Positions 15,781 through 23,702 of a stretch of 64,000 nt of DNA are shown piece by piece. The translations under genes and the position numbers were made by a program. How positions within the stretch are numbered: the first letter of the stretch is position 1; each line of letters starts with the position of its first letter. The notes under the pieces are model-generated. The model was not told the DNA's origin, did not search any database, and saw only the letters and a program-made list of their open reading frames with translations. This DNA is from Sandaracinus amylolyticus (GTDB lineage: Bacteria > Myxococcota_A > Polyangia > Polyangiales > Sandaracinaceae), in contig NZ_CP070225.1 in assembly GCF_021631985.1 (NCBI RefSeq), positions 9,734,001 to 9,798,000 of the forward strand, read 5' to 3'.

Positions 15781-17958
15781 GTGAGCATGTCGTCCGAGGG
15801 AGCGACGCGACGTCGAGCGACGCAGCGATCGAGGGACTCACGATCGCCGCGCTCGGGTGTGCGCGAGATCCGGGGGAGGGCGACGAGCGAGCAGCGCCTC
15901 GCGCTCGTCCAGTCGGTGCTCGGCGCGCAGGACGCGAGCGCGTGCGCCAGCGAGGTGCTCGCGTGGCTGGGGGTGGTCGCGGGGGTGTCGCGCGGGTGCG
16001 TCGGGCTGGTCGATCTCGAGGCGCTGCAGTGCGTGACGATCGCGTCGGCGGGGCTCGATCCGCGGGAGGTGAGCCCGGCGATCCCGCTCGATCGCGCCGA
16101 CGAGCCGATCGCGTCGGTGCTCGTGCAGCGCGACCCCGTGCTCTTCCGCGCGGGCGACACCGCGCTGCTCGGGGGCGCCGCGTTCCACGCGCTCGTGCTG
16201 CGCGCGCGTGCGAGCGACGACGAGATCGCGCTCGGGCTGATGCTCGTGTCGTGCGCGGGCGGCGATGCGCTGTGCGACGACGTGGTGTGGGCCGCGGGGA
16301 TCCTCGGTGACTGGCTCGCGCAGCCGAGGCGACGACCCGACTCGCGCCACGTGCGCGAGCGACAGCTGATGCTCGCGGTGCTCAACGCGGTGCCCGATCC
16401 CGTGCTGCTCACCGATCCCGACGGGCGCCTGCTCGTCGCGAACGCGCGCGCCGAGCGCCTCTTCGCGTCGCGCGACGAGGAGAGCGAAGGACGGCGCCGC
16501 GCGATCGCGCTCAACAACATGCTCTTCAGCGCCGCGCTCGCGAGCATGGTGTTCTCGGGGCCCGAGCAGCCGGCGCCGAGCGAGCTGCTGCTGGTCGATC
16601 CGACCGAAGGGAGCGACCTGCTCTTCGAGCTGATGTCGCACGTCGTGAAGGACGCCGCCGAGGGCACGTGCGTGGTCTCGGTGCTGCGCAACGTGACGGA
16701 CCTCGGGCGCGCCGCGATGGAGCTCGAGCTCGCGTACAAGAAGCTCCGCGCGTCGGAGGCCGACGTGCGCGCGCAGCGGCATCGCCTCGAGCTGATCATC
16801 GACTCGGTCGCCGACCCGATCGTCGTGACCGATCCGCAGGGCGAGATCCTCCTGATGAACGAGCCGGCGGAGCGCGTGTTCACCGTGCCCGACGACGCAC
16901 CGGGCGAGGCGCTACGCGCGGTGCGCGGCAACGAGGCGCACTTCTCGTCGTTCGTCTCGAACCTGCTCTTCAGCGGGCACGAGGAGCAGCGCTATCGCGG
17001 CGAGCTCGGGCTGGTGTCGCCGCTCACCGCCGAGCCGCTGCCGGTCGAGGCGATCGCGGGCAAGGTGCTGAGCCAGCAGGGCGAGCTCAACGCGGTGGTC
17101 ACGATCTTCCACGATCGCCGGGAGGCGCTCGAGAAGGCGCGGCTCTACGAGCAGCTCGAGAAGGCCGCGAGCGAGCTCGAGCAGCGCGTGCAGGAGGCGA
17201 CCGCCGAGCTGGTGCGTCAGAACGAGCTCCTGCGCCGTCAGGCGGTCGAGCTCGAGCGCGCTTCGGCGGCGAAGTCGCAGTTCCTCGCGAACATGTCGCA
17301 CGAGCTGCGCACACCGCTGAACGCGATCCTCGGCTACACGTCGATGTTGCTCCAGGGCGTCAGCGGAGAGCTCACGCCGCCGCAGAAGCAGAAGGCCCAG
17401 CGCATCGAGGACAACGGCAAGAACCTGCTCGCGATCGTGAACGAGGTGCTCGACATCTCGCGCATCGAGGCGGGGCGCATGCCGCTGCACGTCTCGAGCT
17501 TCGAGATCGCCGAGGTGGTGCGCGAGGTCGTCGCGGAGCTCGAGCCGATCATCGCGCGCTCGCAGCTCGACGTCGGCGTCGAGCTGCCGGAGGTGCTCGC
17601 GGAGGTGCGCAGCGATCGCCAGAAGGTGAAGCAGATCGTGCTGAACCTCCTCGGCAACGCGCTGAAGTTCACGCGCGAGGGCGCGGTGCGCATCCGCGCG
17701 CGCAGCACGCGCGGCGCGGTGTCGGTGACGGTCGCGGACACCGGCATCGGCATCGCGCCGGAAGACCAGGAGCGCATCTTCGAGGAGTTCCAGCAGGGCG
17801 ACAGCTCGCCGACGCGTCGCTACGGCGGCACCGGGCTCGGTCTCGCGATCTGCCGGCGTCTCGCGCGGATGCTCGGCGGAGACATCTCGGTCGTCAGCGT
17901 GCTGGGCGAGGGATCGACGTTCGAGCTGAGCCTGCCGACACGGATGAAGAAGCGATGA
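15781..17958 (+). CDS. Sensor histidine kinase 1 of the gas-vesicle locus (GAF-PAS-PAS-HisKA-HATPase)
   Basis: The GTG at 15781 abuts the gvpA stop (an ATG lies at 15787); 725 residues. There is no membrane segment, so it is cytoplasmic. A GAF-like region (~40-190) is followed by two PAS domains (about 200-300, [20 protein letters not shown]; and about 340-450, [20 protein letters not shown]), a coiled-coil linker, a HisKA domain with phospho-accepting His507 ([14 protein letters not shown]) and a HATPase with N box ([11 protein letters not shown]), G1 (VADTGIGI) and G2 (GGTGLGLAI). It overlaps response regulator 1 by four bases (ATGA), so they form a pair. Kinase genes inside a gvp operon are unusual and suggest direct control of vesicle assembly. 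Confidence 0.93.
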   Translation: MSMSSEGATRRRATQRSRDSRSPRSGVREIRGRATSEQRLALVQSVLGAQDASACASEVLAWLGVVAGVSRGCVGLVDLEALQCVTIASAGLDPREVSPAIPLDRADEPIASVLVQRDPVLFRAGDTALLGGAAFHALVLRARASDDEIALGLMLVSCAGGDALCDDVVWAAGILGDWLAQPRRRPDSRHVRERQLMLAVLNAVPDPVLLTDPDGRLLVANARAERLFASRDEESEGRRRAIALNNMLFSAALASMVFSGPEQPAPSELLLVDPTEGSDLLFELMSHVVKDAAEGTCVVSVLRNVTDLGRAAMELELAYKKLRASEADVRAQRHRLELIIDSVADPIVVTDPQGEILLMNEPAERVFTVPDDAPGEALRAVRGNEAHFSSFVSNLLFSGHEEQRYRGELGLVSPLTAEPLPVEAIAGKVLSQQGELNAVVTIFHDRREALEKARLYEQLEKAASELEQRVQEATAELVRQNELLRRQAVELERASAAKSQFLANMSHELRTPLNAILGYTSMLLQGVSGELTPPQKQKAQRIEDNGKNLLAIVNEVLDISRIEAGRMPLHVSSFEIAEVVREVVAELEPIIARSQLDVGVELPEVLAEVRSDRQKVKQIVLNLLGNALKFTREGAVRIRARSTRGAVSVTVADTGIGIAPEDQERIFEEFQQGDSSPTRRYGGTGLGLAICRRLARMLGGDISVVSVLGEGSTFELSLPTRMKKR

Positions 17959-18404
17959 CGGCGAAGAAGACCACCGGCGCGAAGAAGCCGGGCGCGCAGC
18001 GCGCGACCGGCGAGCACGGCCACGGCGAGCAGCCCCTCGTGCTGATCGCCGACGACTTCGGCGACGCGCGCGAGATGTACCGCGAGTACCTCGTGTTCTC
18101 GGGGTTCCGCGCGGCCGAGGCGCGCGACGGCAAGGAGGCGATCGAGCGCGCGCACGAGCTCGCGCCGAGCGTGATCCTGATGGACCTCGCGATACCGTCG
18201 ATGGATGGCTGGGAAGCGACGCGACGCCTCAAGGCGGACGCGCGCACCAAGAAGATCCCGGTGATCGCGATCACCGGGCACGCGCTGAGCGGTGACGCCG
18301 AGCGGGCGCGCGCCGCGGGCTGCGACGGCGTGCTCAGCAAGCCGTGCCTGCCCGAGCGCGTGGTGGAAGAAGTCCGGCGCGTGCTCGCGCGCCGGCGCGC
18401 GTGA
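17955..18404 (+). CDS. Single-domain response regulator 1 of the gas-vesicle locus
   Basis: This 149-residue protein starts inside the kinase stop (ATGA). A Lys/Ala/Gly-rich basic N-terminal tail ([15 protein letters not shown], ~25 residues) precedes a complete receiver domain: acidic pair in LIADDFGD, phosphoacceptor Asp77 ([13 protein letters not shown]), Thr in IAITGHA, and Lys in LSKPC. No DNA-binding or enzymatic output follows. The output must therefore be protein-protein, for instance with a Gvp protein or another kinase as in a phosphorelay. It is co-transcribed with gvpF/L, which starts 32 bases downstream. Confidence 0.93.
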   Translation: MTAKKTTGAKKPGAQRATGEHGHGEQPLVLIADDFGDAREMYREYLVFSGFRAAEARDGKEAIERAHELAPSVILMDLAIPSMDGWEATRRLKADARTKKIPVIAITGHALSGDAERARAAGCDGVLSKPCLPERVVEEVRRVLARRRA

Positions 18405-18436
18405 TCGAGCGACCCGAGGGGAGACGGAGCACGACC

Positions 18437-19426
18437 ATGGCGAAGCAGAAGCCCCGAGCCGCAGCGACGAAGACCGCGCCCAAGACCAGCGCGCGCAGCG
18501 CTGCGACCGAGAGCGGTGTGAAGCCGATGCGCACGAAGGCCTCGAAGAAGCCCGCGGCGGCGACCGCGAAGCCCGCGGCGACGACGAGTGATCGGACGCG
18601 CGCGCGCAAGGCGGTGCCCGAAGCGCTCGCTGCGGTCACGCCTGCGCCGATCGCGCCGTCGCACGAGAGCGCGGTCCGGGGCAAGTACGTCTACTGCATC
18701 ATCCGCACGGATCGCCCGGTGAGCTTCGGCGCGATCGGGATCGGTCAGGAGCCCGCGGAGGTCTACACCGTCGCGCATCGCGATCTCGCCGCGGTGGTCT
18801 CCGACACGGCGCTCGTGGTGCACGATCCGACGCGCGAGAACGTGCTCGCGCACCAGGGCGTCGCCGAGACCGTGATGCGCGGCTACACGGTGATCCCGAT
18901 GTCGTTCGGCACCGTCTTCAAGACGCGCGAGGACATCGTCGAGCTCCTGCGCTCGGCCGAGGGCGCGTTCCGCGACGTGCTCGAGAAGATGCAGGATCGC
19001 TTCGAATTCGGCCTGAAAGTGCTATGGGATCGCGATCAGATCGTGCGCGAGATCGAGCGCGAGGACGAGAACGTGCGGCGCCTCAAGGACGAGATCTCGG
19101 CGCAGAAGGGATCGACGTACTTCGCGCGCATGCAGTACGGGCGGCTCGTCGACGCGACGCTGCAGTCGCGCACCGAGCAGTACGTGGCCGAGGTGTTCCA
19201 CGCGCTGCGCGACGTCGCGGTCGCGTCGCGCACCAACAAGCCGATCGGCGACAAGATGATCCTGAACGCGGCGTTCCTCGTGTCGCGCGATCAGGAGCAG
19301 GCGTTCGACGCGCGCGTGAAGGAGATCGGCCAGCGCTACGACGGGCGGCTGACCTTCAAGTACACGGGGCCGTGGCCGCCCTACAACTTCGTCAACATCC
19401 GGCTGAAGCTGGAGCGCGCGCAGTGA
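18437..19426 (+). CDS. gvpL: GvpL/GvpF family protein with basic N-terminal extension
   Basis: The ATG at 18437 gives 329 residues. Residues 1-75 are Lys/Ala/Thr/Pro-rich (e.g. ASKKPAAATAKPAATT), like a histone-H1 tail, and have no counterpart in usual GvpF/L proteins (about 210-280 residues). The GvpL/F domain starts at KYVYCIIRT (~82) and has the conserved HRDLAAVVSD, VIPMSFGTVF and C-terminal GPWPPYNFVNI motifs. GvpF and GvpL are minor assembly proteins that contact GvpA before shell growth. The gene ends in a GTGA overlap with gvpG. The symbol gvpL rather than gvpF is a choice, since the families intergrade. Confidence 0.9.
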   Translation: MAKQKPRAAATKTAPKTSARSAATESGVKPMRTKASKKPAAATAKPAATTSDRTRARKAVPEALAAVTPAPIAPSHESAVRGKYVYCIIRTDRPVSFGAIGIGQEPAEVYTVAHRDLAAVVSDTALVVHDPTRENVLAHQGVAETVMRGYTVIPMSFGTVFKTREDIVELLRSAEGAFRDVLEKMQDRFEFGLKVLWDRDQIVREIEREDENVRRLKDEISAQKGSTYFARMQYGRLVDATLQSRTEQYVAEVFHALRDVAVASRTNKPIGDKMILNAAFLVSRDQEQAFDARVKEIGQRYDGRLTFKYTGPWPPYNFVNIRLKLERAQ

Positions 19427-19728
19427 TCGTCCTCGATCGACTGCTGATCGGCGGGATCCGCTTCGTGCTCGACAAGGTCGTGGCGGCCGTCGATCGCGAG
19501 CTGAACGACGACACCCAGCTGCGCGAGCGCCTGCTCGAGGCGCAGATGCGCGCCGAGCTCGGCGAGATCGACGAGGAGGAGCTCGCGGCGATCGAGCGCG
19601 AGGTGATGGCGCGGCTGCGCGCGATCCAGGAGGCCCGCGGGGACGCCGCGATGACGATGGATCCGCGCACGATGCGGGTGACCGGCGTCGAGGCGAGCGT
19701 GGTCGAAGACGACGACGACGAGCGCTGA
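19423..19728 (+). CDS. gvpG: Gas vesicle protein GvpG
   Basis: The GTG at 19423 overlaps the preceding stop by four bases; 101 residues. The sequence follows the GvpG pattern: an N-terminal hydrophobic helix (DRLLIGGIRFVLDKVVAAVD), then a charged helical region (LRERLLEAQMRAELGEIDEE, LAAIEREVMARLRAIQEA). GvpG is a small accessory protein needed for gas-vesicle assembly, often coded next to gvpF. An Asp/Glu-rich C-terminus (VVEDDDDER) ends the protein. The Get3-like ATPase starts 13 bases downstream. Confidence 0.88.
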   Translation: MIVLDRLLIGGIRFVLDKVVAAVDRELNDDTQLRERLLEAQMRAELGEIDEEELAAIEREVMARLRAIQEARGDAAMTMDPRTMRVTGVEASVVEDDDDER

Positions 19729-19741
19729 GCGCGAGACCGCG

Positions 19742-21691
19742 ATGCAGTACCGGTTCTTCGCGGGCAAGGGTGGCGTCGGGAAGACGAGCTGTGCGGCCGC
19801 GACCGCGCTGCGCGAGGCGGAGCGCGGCGCCGACGTGCTGCTCGTGTCGACCGATCCCGCGCACTCGCTCGGTGATGCGCTCGGTCGCACGCTCGGGCCC
19901 GAGGCGCGCGACGTGCCGGTGCGTGGTCGCGGGAGGCTGCGCGCGCTCGAGCTGGATGCCGATGCCGCGCTCGATCGCTGGATCGCGGCGCGCGAGCCCC
20001 GGCTGCGCGAGATCGCGTCGCGCGGCACGTACCTGTCGCGGGAGGAGATCGATCGCTTCTTCCGGCTCTCGCTGCCGGGCGTCGACGAGCTCGTCGGGCT
20101 GGTGGAGCTCGAGCGATTGCGCCGGGAGCTCGAGCCCGAGCGGGTGATCGTCGACACCGCGCCGACCGGCCACGCGCTGCGCCTGCTCGACACGCCGGCG
20201 CTGCTCTCGCAGCTCGCGCGCGTGCTCGACGACATGCAGGAGAAGCATCGTCAGGTCTCGAGCGCGCTCGCGGTGGGTCGCTATCGCGAGGACGCCGAGG
20301 ACGCGCTGATCGCCGAGATCGAGGGCGAAGCGCGCGAGGCGCGGGAGCGGCTGCGCGACCGCGCGCGCGCGTCGGTGCGTTGGGTCGCGCTGCCCGAGGC
20401 GCTCTCGATCGAAGAGACCCGCGACGGGCTCGAGGCGCTCGCGTCGATGGGCGTGTGCGTCGACGAGATCGTCGTGAACCGCGTCACGCCGGTGCCGCGG
20501 GCGCGCTGCGTGCGGTGCGAGGCCAGGGTCGCGAGCGAGCGCGCCGCGATCGGCGCGCTGCTCGAGCGTGCGAGCGCTCCGGTGCGGCAGGTGCCGCGCC
20601 TCGACGGCGAGCCGCGGGGCATCGAGGGGCTGCGTGCGCTCGGTGACGCGCTCGCGCGTGAGGATCGCGGGCGCGCGCTGATCGCGAGCAAGGCGCCGCG
20701 CGCGGCGCGGACGTCGTCGCGTGCGCGCCCGGCCCGTGCGCTCGGGTTCGTGACCGATGCCTCGCTGCGCCTCGCGCTCTTCGGGGGCAAGGGCGGCGTC
20801 GGCAAGACCACGTCGGCGGCCGCGGCGGCGATCGCGATCGCGGAGCAGCACCCCGAGCGGCGCGTGCTGCTGCTCTCGACCGACCCCGCGCACTCGCTCG
20901 GCGACGCGCTCGAGCTCCGGCTCGACGACGATCCGCGACCGGTGCCCGGCGTCGAGGGGCGGCTCGACGCGCGCGAGATCGACGCGTCCGCGGAGCTCGC
21001 GCGGCGCAGGCAGGAGCACGCGCGCGCGGTCGATGCATTGTTCGACGCGCTGCGCGGCGGCTCGCGCCTCGATCCGGTGCTCGATCGCGCGATCGTGCAC
21101 GACCTGGTCGAGCTCGCGCCTCCGGGCATCGACGAGCTCTTCTCGGTGGTCGCGATCCTCGATGCGATCGACGGCGGGTACGATCTGGTGATCGTCGACA
21201 CCGCGCCCTGGGGCCACACCGAGCGATTGCTCGCATTGCCGGCGACGGTTCGCGAGTGGGTGAAGGCGCTGCTCGCGGTGCTCCTCGAGTACCGCGAGGT
21301 GATCGGCCTCGGTGAGCTCGCCCAGGATCTCGTGGGGTTCTCTCGCGCGCTGGCGCGCCTGGTCGAGACCTGGCGCGACCCGGCGCGCACCGCGTTCGTG
21401 CCGGTCACGCGGCCCGCCGCGCTGCCGCGCCTCGAGACCGAGCGATTGCTCGCATCTCTCGGGTCGCGCGGGATGCGCGTGCCCTCGCTGATCGTGCTCG
21501 GTGACGACGATCGCGACGGTGCGCCGCGATGCAGCGCGTGCACGCGCGCGCTCGCCGACGAAGAGGACGAGCGCAGCGCGCTCGCGGAGCGCGCCGGGGA
21601 CGCGAAGCTGGTGCGAGCACCGCTCCTCGCGGTCCCGCCGCGCGGTGTGCGTGCCCTGCGCGCGTGGGCGCACGAATGGGAGGTGGCGTGA
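19742..21691 (+). CDS. Tandem ArsA/Get3-like ATPase in the gas-vesicle locus
   Basis: The 649-residue protein is two homologous ATPase halves. Half 1 has a deviant Walker A with signature lysine (AGKGGVGKTS, Lys9/Lys14), the switch segment STDPAHSLGDAL, and DTAPTGHALRLL. Half 2 repeats this (GGKGGVGKTT, Lys350/Lys355; STDPAHSLGDAL; DTAPWGHTERLL). Each half has a CxxC (Cys256/Cys259 in RCVRCEAR; Cys597/Cys600 in RCSACTR), at the place of the zinc-binding CxxC of Get3, and half 1 ends with the Get3-like EPRGIEGLRAL. ArsA pumps arsenite together with ArsB; Get3 shuttles hydrophobic membrane proteins. No arsB, arsR or arsD is nearby, so an assembly or chaperone role for Gvp proteins is the better inference. 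The stop overlaps the next gvp start (TGATG). Confidence 0.88.
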   Translation: MQYRFFAGKGGVGKTSCAAATALREAERGADVLLVSTDPAHSLGDALGRTLGPEARDVPVRGRGRLRALELDADAALDRWIAAREPRLREIASRGTYLSREEIDRFFRLSLPGVDELVGLVELERLRRELEPERVIVDTAPTGHALRLLDTPALLSQLARVLDDMQEKHRQVSSALAVGRYREDAEDALIAEIEGEAREARERLRDRARASVRWVALPEALSIEETRDGLEALASMGVCVDEIVVNRVTPVPRARCVRCEARVASERAAIGALLERASAPVRQVPRLDGEPRGIEGLRALGDALAREDRGRALIASKAPRAARTSSRARPARALGFVTDASLRLALFGGKGGVGKTTSAAAAAIAIAEQHPERRVLLLSTDPAHSLGDALELRLDDDPRPVPGVEGRLDAREIDASAELARRRQEHARAVDALFDALRGGSRLDPVLDRAIVHDLVELAPPGIDELFSVVAILDAIDGGYDLVIVDTAPWGHTERLLALPATVREWVKALLAVLLEYREVIGLGELAQDLVGFSRALARLVETWRDPARTAFVPVTRPAALPRLETERLLASLGSRGMRVPSLIVLGDDDRDGAPRCSACTRALADEEDERSALAERAGDAKLVRAPLLAVPPRGVRALRAWAHEWEVA

Positions 21692-22461
21692 TGAAGGGCC
21701 GCGCGATCTACGCGTACTGCATCGTCGCGGGCGTGTCGCCCGATCGCCTGGAGCGCGCTCCGCGCGGCGTGCCCGATGCGTCGCCGCCGCGCCTCGTGTC
21801 GATCTCGGAGGGCATCGATCTCGTGATCGCCGACGTCGACGCGAGCGCGTGGTCGGAGGACGTGATCACGGCGGGCCTGCGCGACATCGACTGGGTCTCG
21901 GAGCGGGCGCTCCGCCACGAGGAGATGGTCTCGCACTTCCTCGGCGCCGACGCGGTCGTGCCGATGAAGGCGTTCACGATCTTCCGCTCCGAGGCGCGCG
22001 CCCGCGATCACGTGCGCGAGCGCGAAGCGAGCGTGCGCGCCGCGATCGATCGGGTGAGCGGCTGCGTGGAGTGGAGCGTGCGCATGCGCTTCGACGAGCG
22101 CGCCGCGCGCATCGCGCGCGAGCGAGAGGGCGCCGCGCAGAAGCCGGCGAGCGGCGCTGCGTTCCTGGCGCGCAAGAAGCAGATCGCCGACTCGACCCGC
22201 GGCGCGCGTGTCGAGGCCGCCGAGGTCGCGAGCGCGATCGTCGAGCGCCTCGCCGCGCCGGCGCGCACGCATCGCCGCATCCCGCCGCCCGAGGGCACGC
22301 CCACGCAGCTCGTCGCCGAGGCGACGCTTCTCGTGCCGCACGATGCGCAGCCCGAGATCGAGCGCATCGCCGAGGGCGCACGCGCCGAGCTCGCACGGCA
22401 CGGCGTCGATCTCGAGCTCAGCGGCCCGTGGGCGCCCTACCACTTCGCAGGAGGCGCGTGA
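21691..22461 (+). CDS. gvpF: GvpF/GvpL family protein (second copy)
   Basis: The 256-residue product starts at the ATG overlapping the ATPase stop (TGATG), with GGAGGTGG upstream. It begins IYAYCIVAG, the usual GvpF/L first strand, and carries the internal VVPMKAFTIF motif (equivalent to VIPMSFGTVF in the first copy). A helical middle includes a SVRAAIDRVSGCVEWSVRM stretch. The C-terminal motif is SGPWAPYHFAGG. It is shorter than the first copy and lacks its basic tail. It overlaps the gvpS/M-like gene by one base. Confidence 0.88.
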   Translation: MKGRAIYAYCIVAGVSPDRLERAPRGVPDASPPRLVSISEGIDLVIADVDASAWSEDVITAGLRDIDWVSERALRHEEMVSHFLGADAVVPMKAFTIFRSEARARDHVREREASVRAAIDRVSGCVEWSVRMRFDERAARIAREREGAAQKPASGAAFLARKKQIADSTRGARVEAAEVASAIVERLAAPARTHRRIPPPEGTPTQLVAEATLLVPHDAQPEIERIAEGARAELARHGVDLELSGPWAPYHFAGGA

Positions 22462-22697
22462 TGACCGATCGCATCGACGACCTGGTGCGCGCCCACTCCG
22501 ATCGCGACGATGTCGAGCGCCTGCTGCCGCCCGACACGACGCTGCTCGATCTCGTCGACAACCTGCTCGACAAGGGCCTGCTGGTGCACGGCGAGCTCGT
22601 GATCGGCCTCGCCGGCGTGGACCTCGTGTACGTCGGGCTCAGCGCGGTGATCTGCGCCGCGGATCGCCTCTTGCCCGACTCGCGGAGGCGGCGATGA
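22461..22697 (+). CDS. Small GvpA-superfamily protein, GvpS/GvpM-like
   Basis: The ATG at 22461 overlaps the preceding stop (TGATG) and has an upstream GGAGG. The 78-residue product has a compact GvpA-like core in residues ~27-70: LLDLVDNLLDKGLLVHGELV, then GLAGVDLVYVGLSAVICAAD. The HGEL in place of DAWV, and LVYVGL, resemble GvpS/GvpM/GvpJ minor proteins rather than GvpA. The N-terminus (~25 residues) is acidic and has no counterpart in GvpA. It is a candidate minor or nucleating subunit; assignment among S, M and J is not certain. Confidence 0.82.
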   Translation: MTDRIDDLVRAHSDRDDVERLLPPDTTLLDLVDNLLDKGLLVHGELVIGLAGVDLVYVGLSAVICAADRLLPDSRRRR

Positions 22698-23362
22698 GCG
22701 TGTGGTGGGCGCTCGCCGTCGTCGATCGGGCGCCCGATGGGCTCGCGCAGATCGACGGAGCGCGGCTCGAGGCGTTCGCGCTCGACGAGCACGCAGCGTT
22801 GATCGCGGCCGAGCTGCCCGCGATGCCGGTCGCGGGGCTCGACGCGCTGCGCCGTCACGACGCCGCGGTGCGTGCGCTCGCCGAGCACGTGCGCGCGGTG
22901 CTCCCGGTTCGCTTCGGTGCCCACGCGTCGGATCCCGCTCGCCTCGTCGAGCGACTGCGGGGCCGCGAGGACGCGCTGCACGAAGGGCTCGAGCGCGTGC
23001 ACGACGCGGTGCAGGTCACGGTGCGCGCGATGCGTGGGCCGCCGCTGGTGTTCGCGCCGATCGACGATCGCGACGCGTCGCTGGGCCCGGGCGCGCGCTT
23101 CCTGCGACAGCGCGCCCGCGTGCCGCGCCCGCCGCGCTGGGACGTGCTGACGGCCTCGCTCCGCGCCCACGTTCGCGCCGAGCGGCTCGACGAGGGTGAT
23201 CCGCGCTTCGACGCGTGGCGCGTGTACCACCTCGTGCCGCGCGCCGCCGAGCCCGCGTACCGCGCCGAGCTCGCGCGCGTCGTCGCCGAGGTGCCCGACT
23301 GGGAGCTCGTCGCCGGCGTGTCCTCGCCGCCCTATGCGTTCGCCGCGGAGGTGCTCTCGTGA
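22694..23362 (+). CDS. GvpF/GvpL family protein (third, divergent copy)
   Basis: The ATG at 22694 overlaps the preceding stop by four bases (ATGA); 222 residues. The order of elements matches GvpF/L: an N-terminal strand (VWWALAVVDR), a central VLPVRFGAH motif (equivalent to VIPMSFGTVF), a helical region and a C-terminal VSSPPYAFAAEVL motif that parallels GPWPPYNF. It is the most divergent of the three copies, but position, motif order and operon context support the call. It overlaps gvpK by four bases (GTGA). Confidence 0.78.
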   Translation: MSVWWALAVVDRAPDGLAQIDGARLEAFALDEHAALIAAELPAMPVAGLDALRRHDAAVRALAEHVRAVLPVRFGAHASDPARLVERLRGREDALHEGLERVHDAVQVTVRAMRGPPLVFAPIDDRDASLGPGARFLRQRARVPRPPRWDVLTASLRAHVRAERLDEGDPRFDAWRVYHLVPRAAEPAYRAELARVVAEVPDWELVAGVSSPPYAFAAEVLS

Positions 23363-23700
23363 GCCGCATGCGCGCCGTCGAGATCGCCGAGGCGGAGATC
23401 GCGAAGCTGGGGCAGCGCCTCGAGAAGGACGCCGAGCGCGCGCGCTGGAACGCGAACCCCGAGGACGCGCAGCGCGCGCTGGTGAAGCTCGTGCTGACGC
23501 TCGTCGAATTCCTCCGCCGCCTCATGGAGCGCCAGGCGATCCGCCGGATGGAGGACGGCACGCTCGACGACGACGAGGTCGAGCGCATCGGGCTCGCGCT
23601 GATGCGCCTCGAAGAGACGATCGTGCAGCTCTGCGAGCAGTTCGGGATCGATCCCGACGAGCTCGGGCTCGATCTCGGTCCGCTCGGGAAGCTCTTCTGA
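23359..23700 (+). CDS. gvpK: Gas vesicle protein GvpK
   Basis: The GTG at 23359 overlaps the preceding stop; 113 residues. The sequence fits GvpK: WNANPEDAQRALVKLVLTLV, FLRRLMERQAIRRMEDGTL, VERIGLALMRLEETI and a C-terminal GIDPDELGLDLGPLGKLF. GvpK is a conserved accessory protein required for vesicle formation in several systems. The histidine kinase 2 start follows after two bases, so it is co-transcribed with the second two-component pair. Confidence 0.92.
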   Translation: MSRMRAVEIAEAEIAKLGQRLEKDAERARWNANPEDAQRALVKLVLTLVEFLRRLMERQAIRRMEDGTLDDDEVERIGLALMRLEETIVQLCEQFGIDPDELGLDLGPLGKLF

Positions 23701-23702
23701 CG

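Noticed and set aside
19742-21691. Arsenical resistance pump ATPase (arsA of an ars operon)
   Set aside because: No arsB, arsD, arsR or arsC is nearby and the gene is embedded and coupled with gvp genes, so arsenite export is the less likely role.
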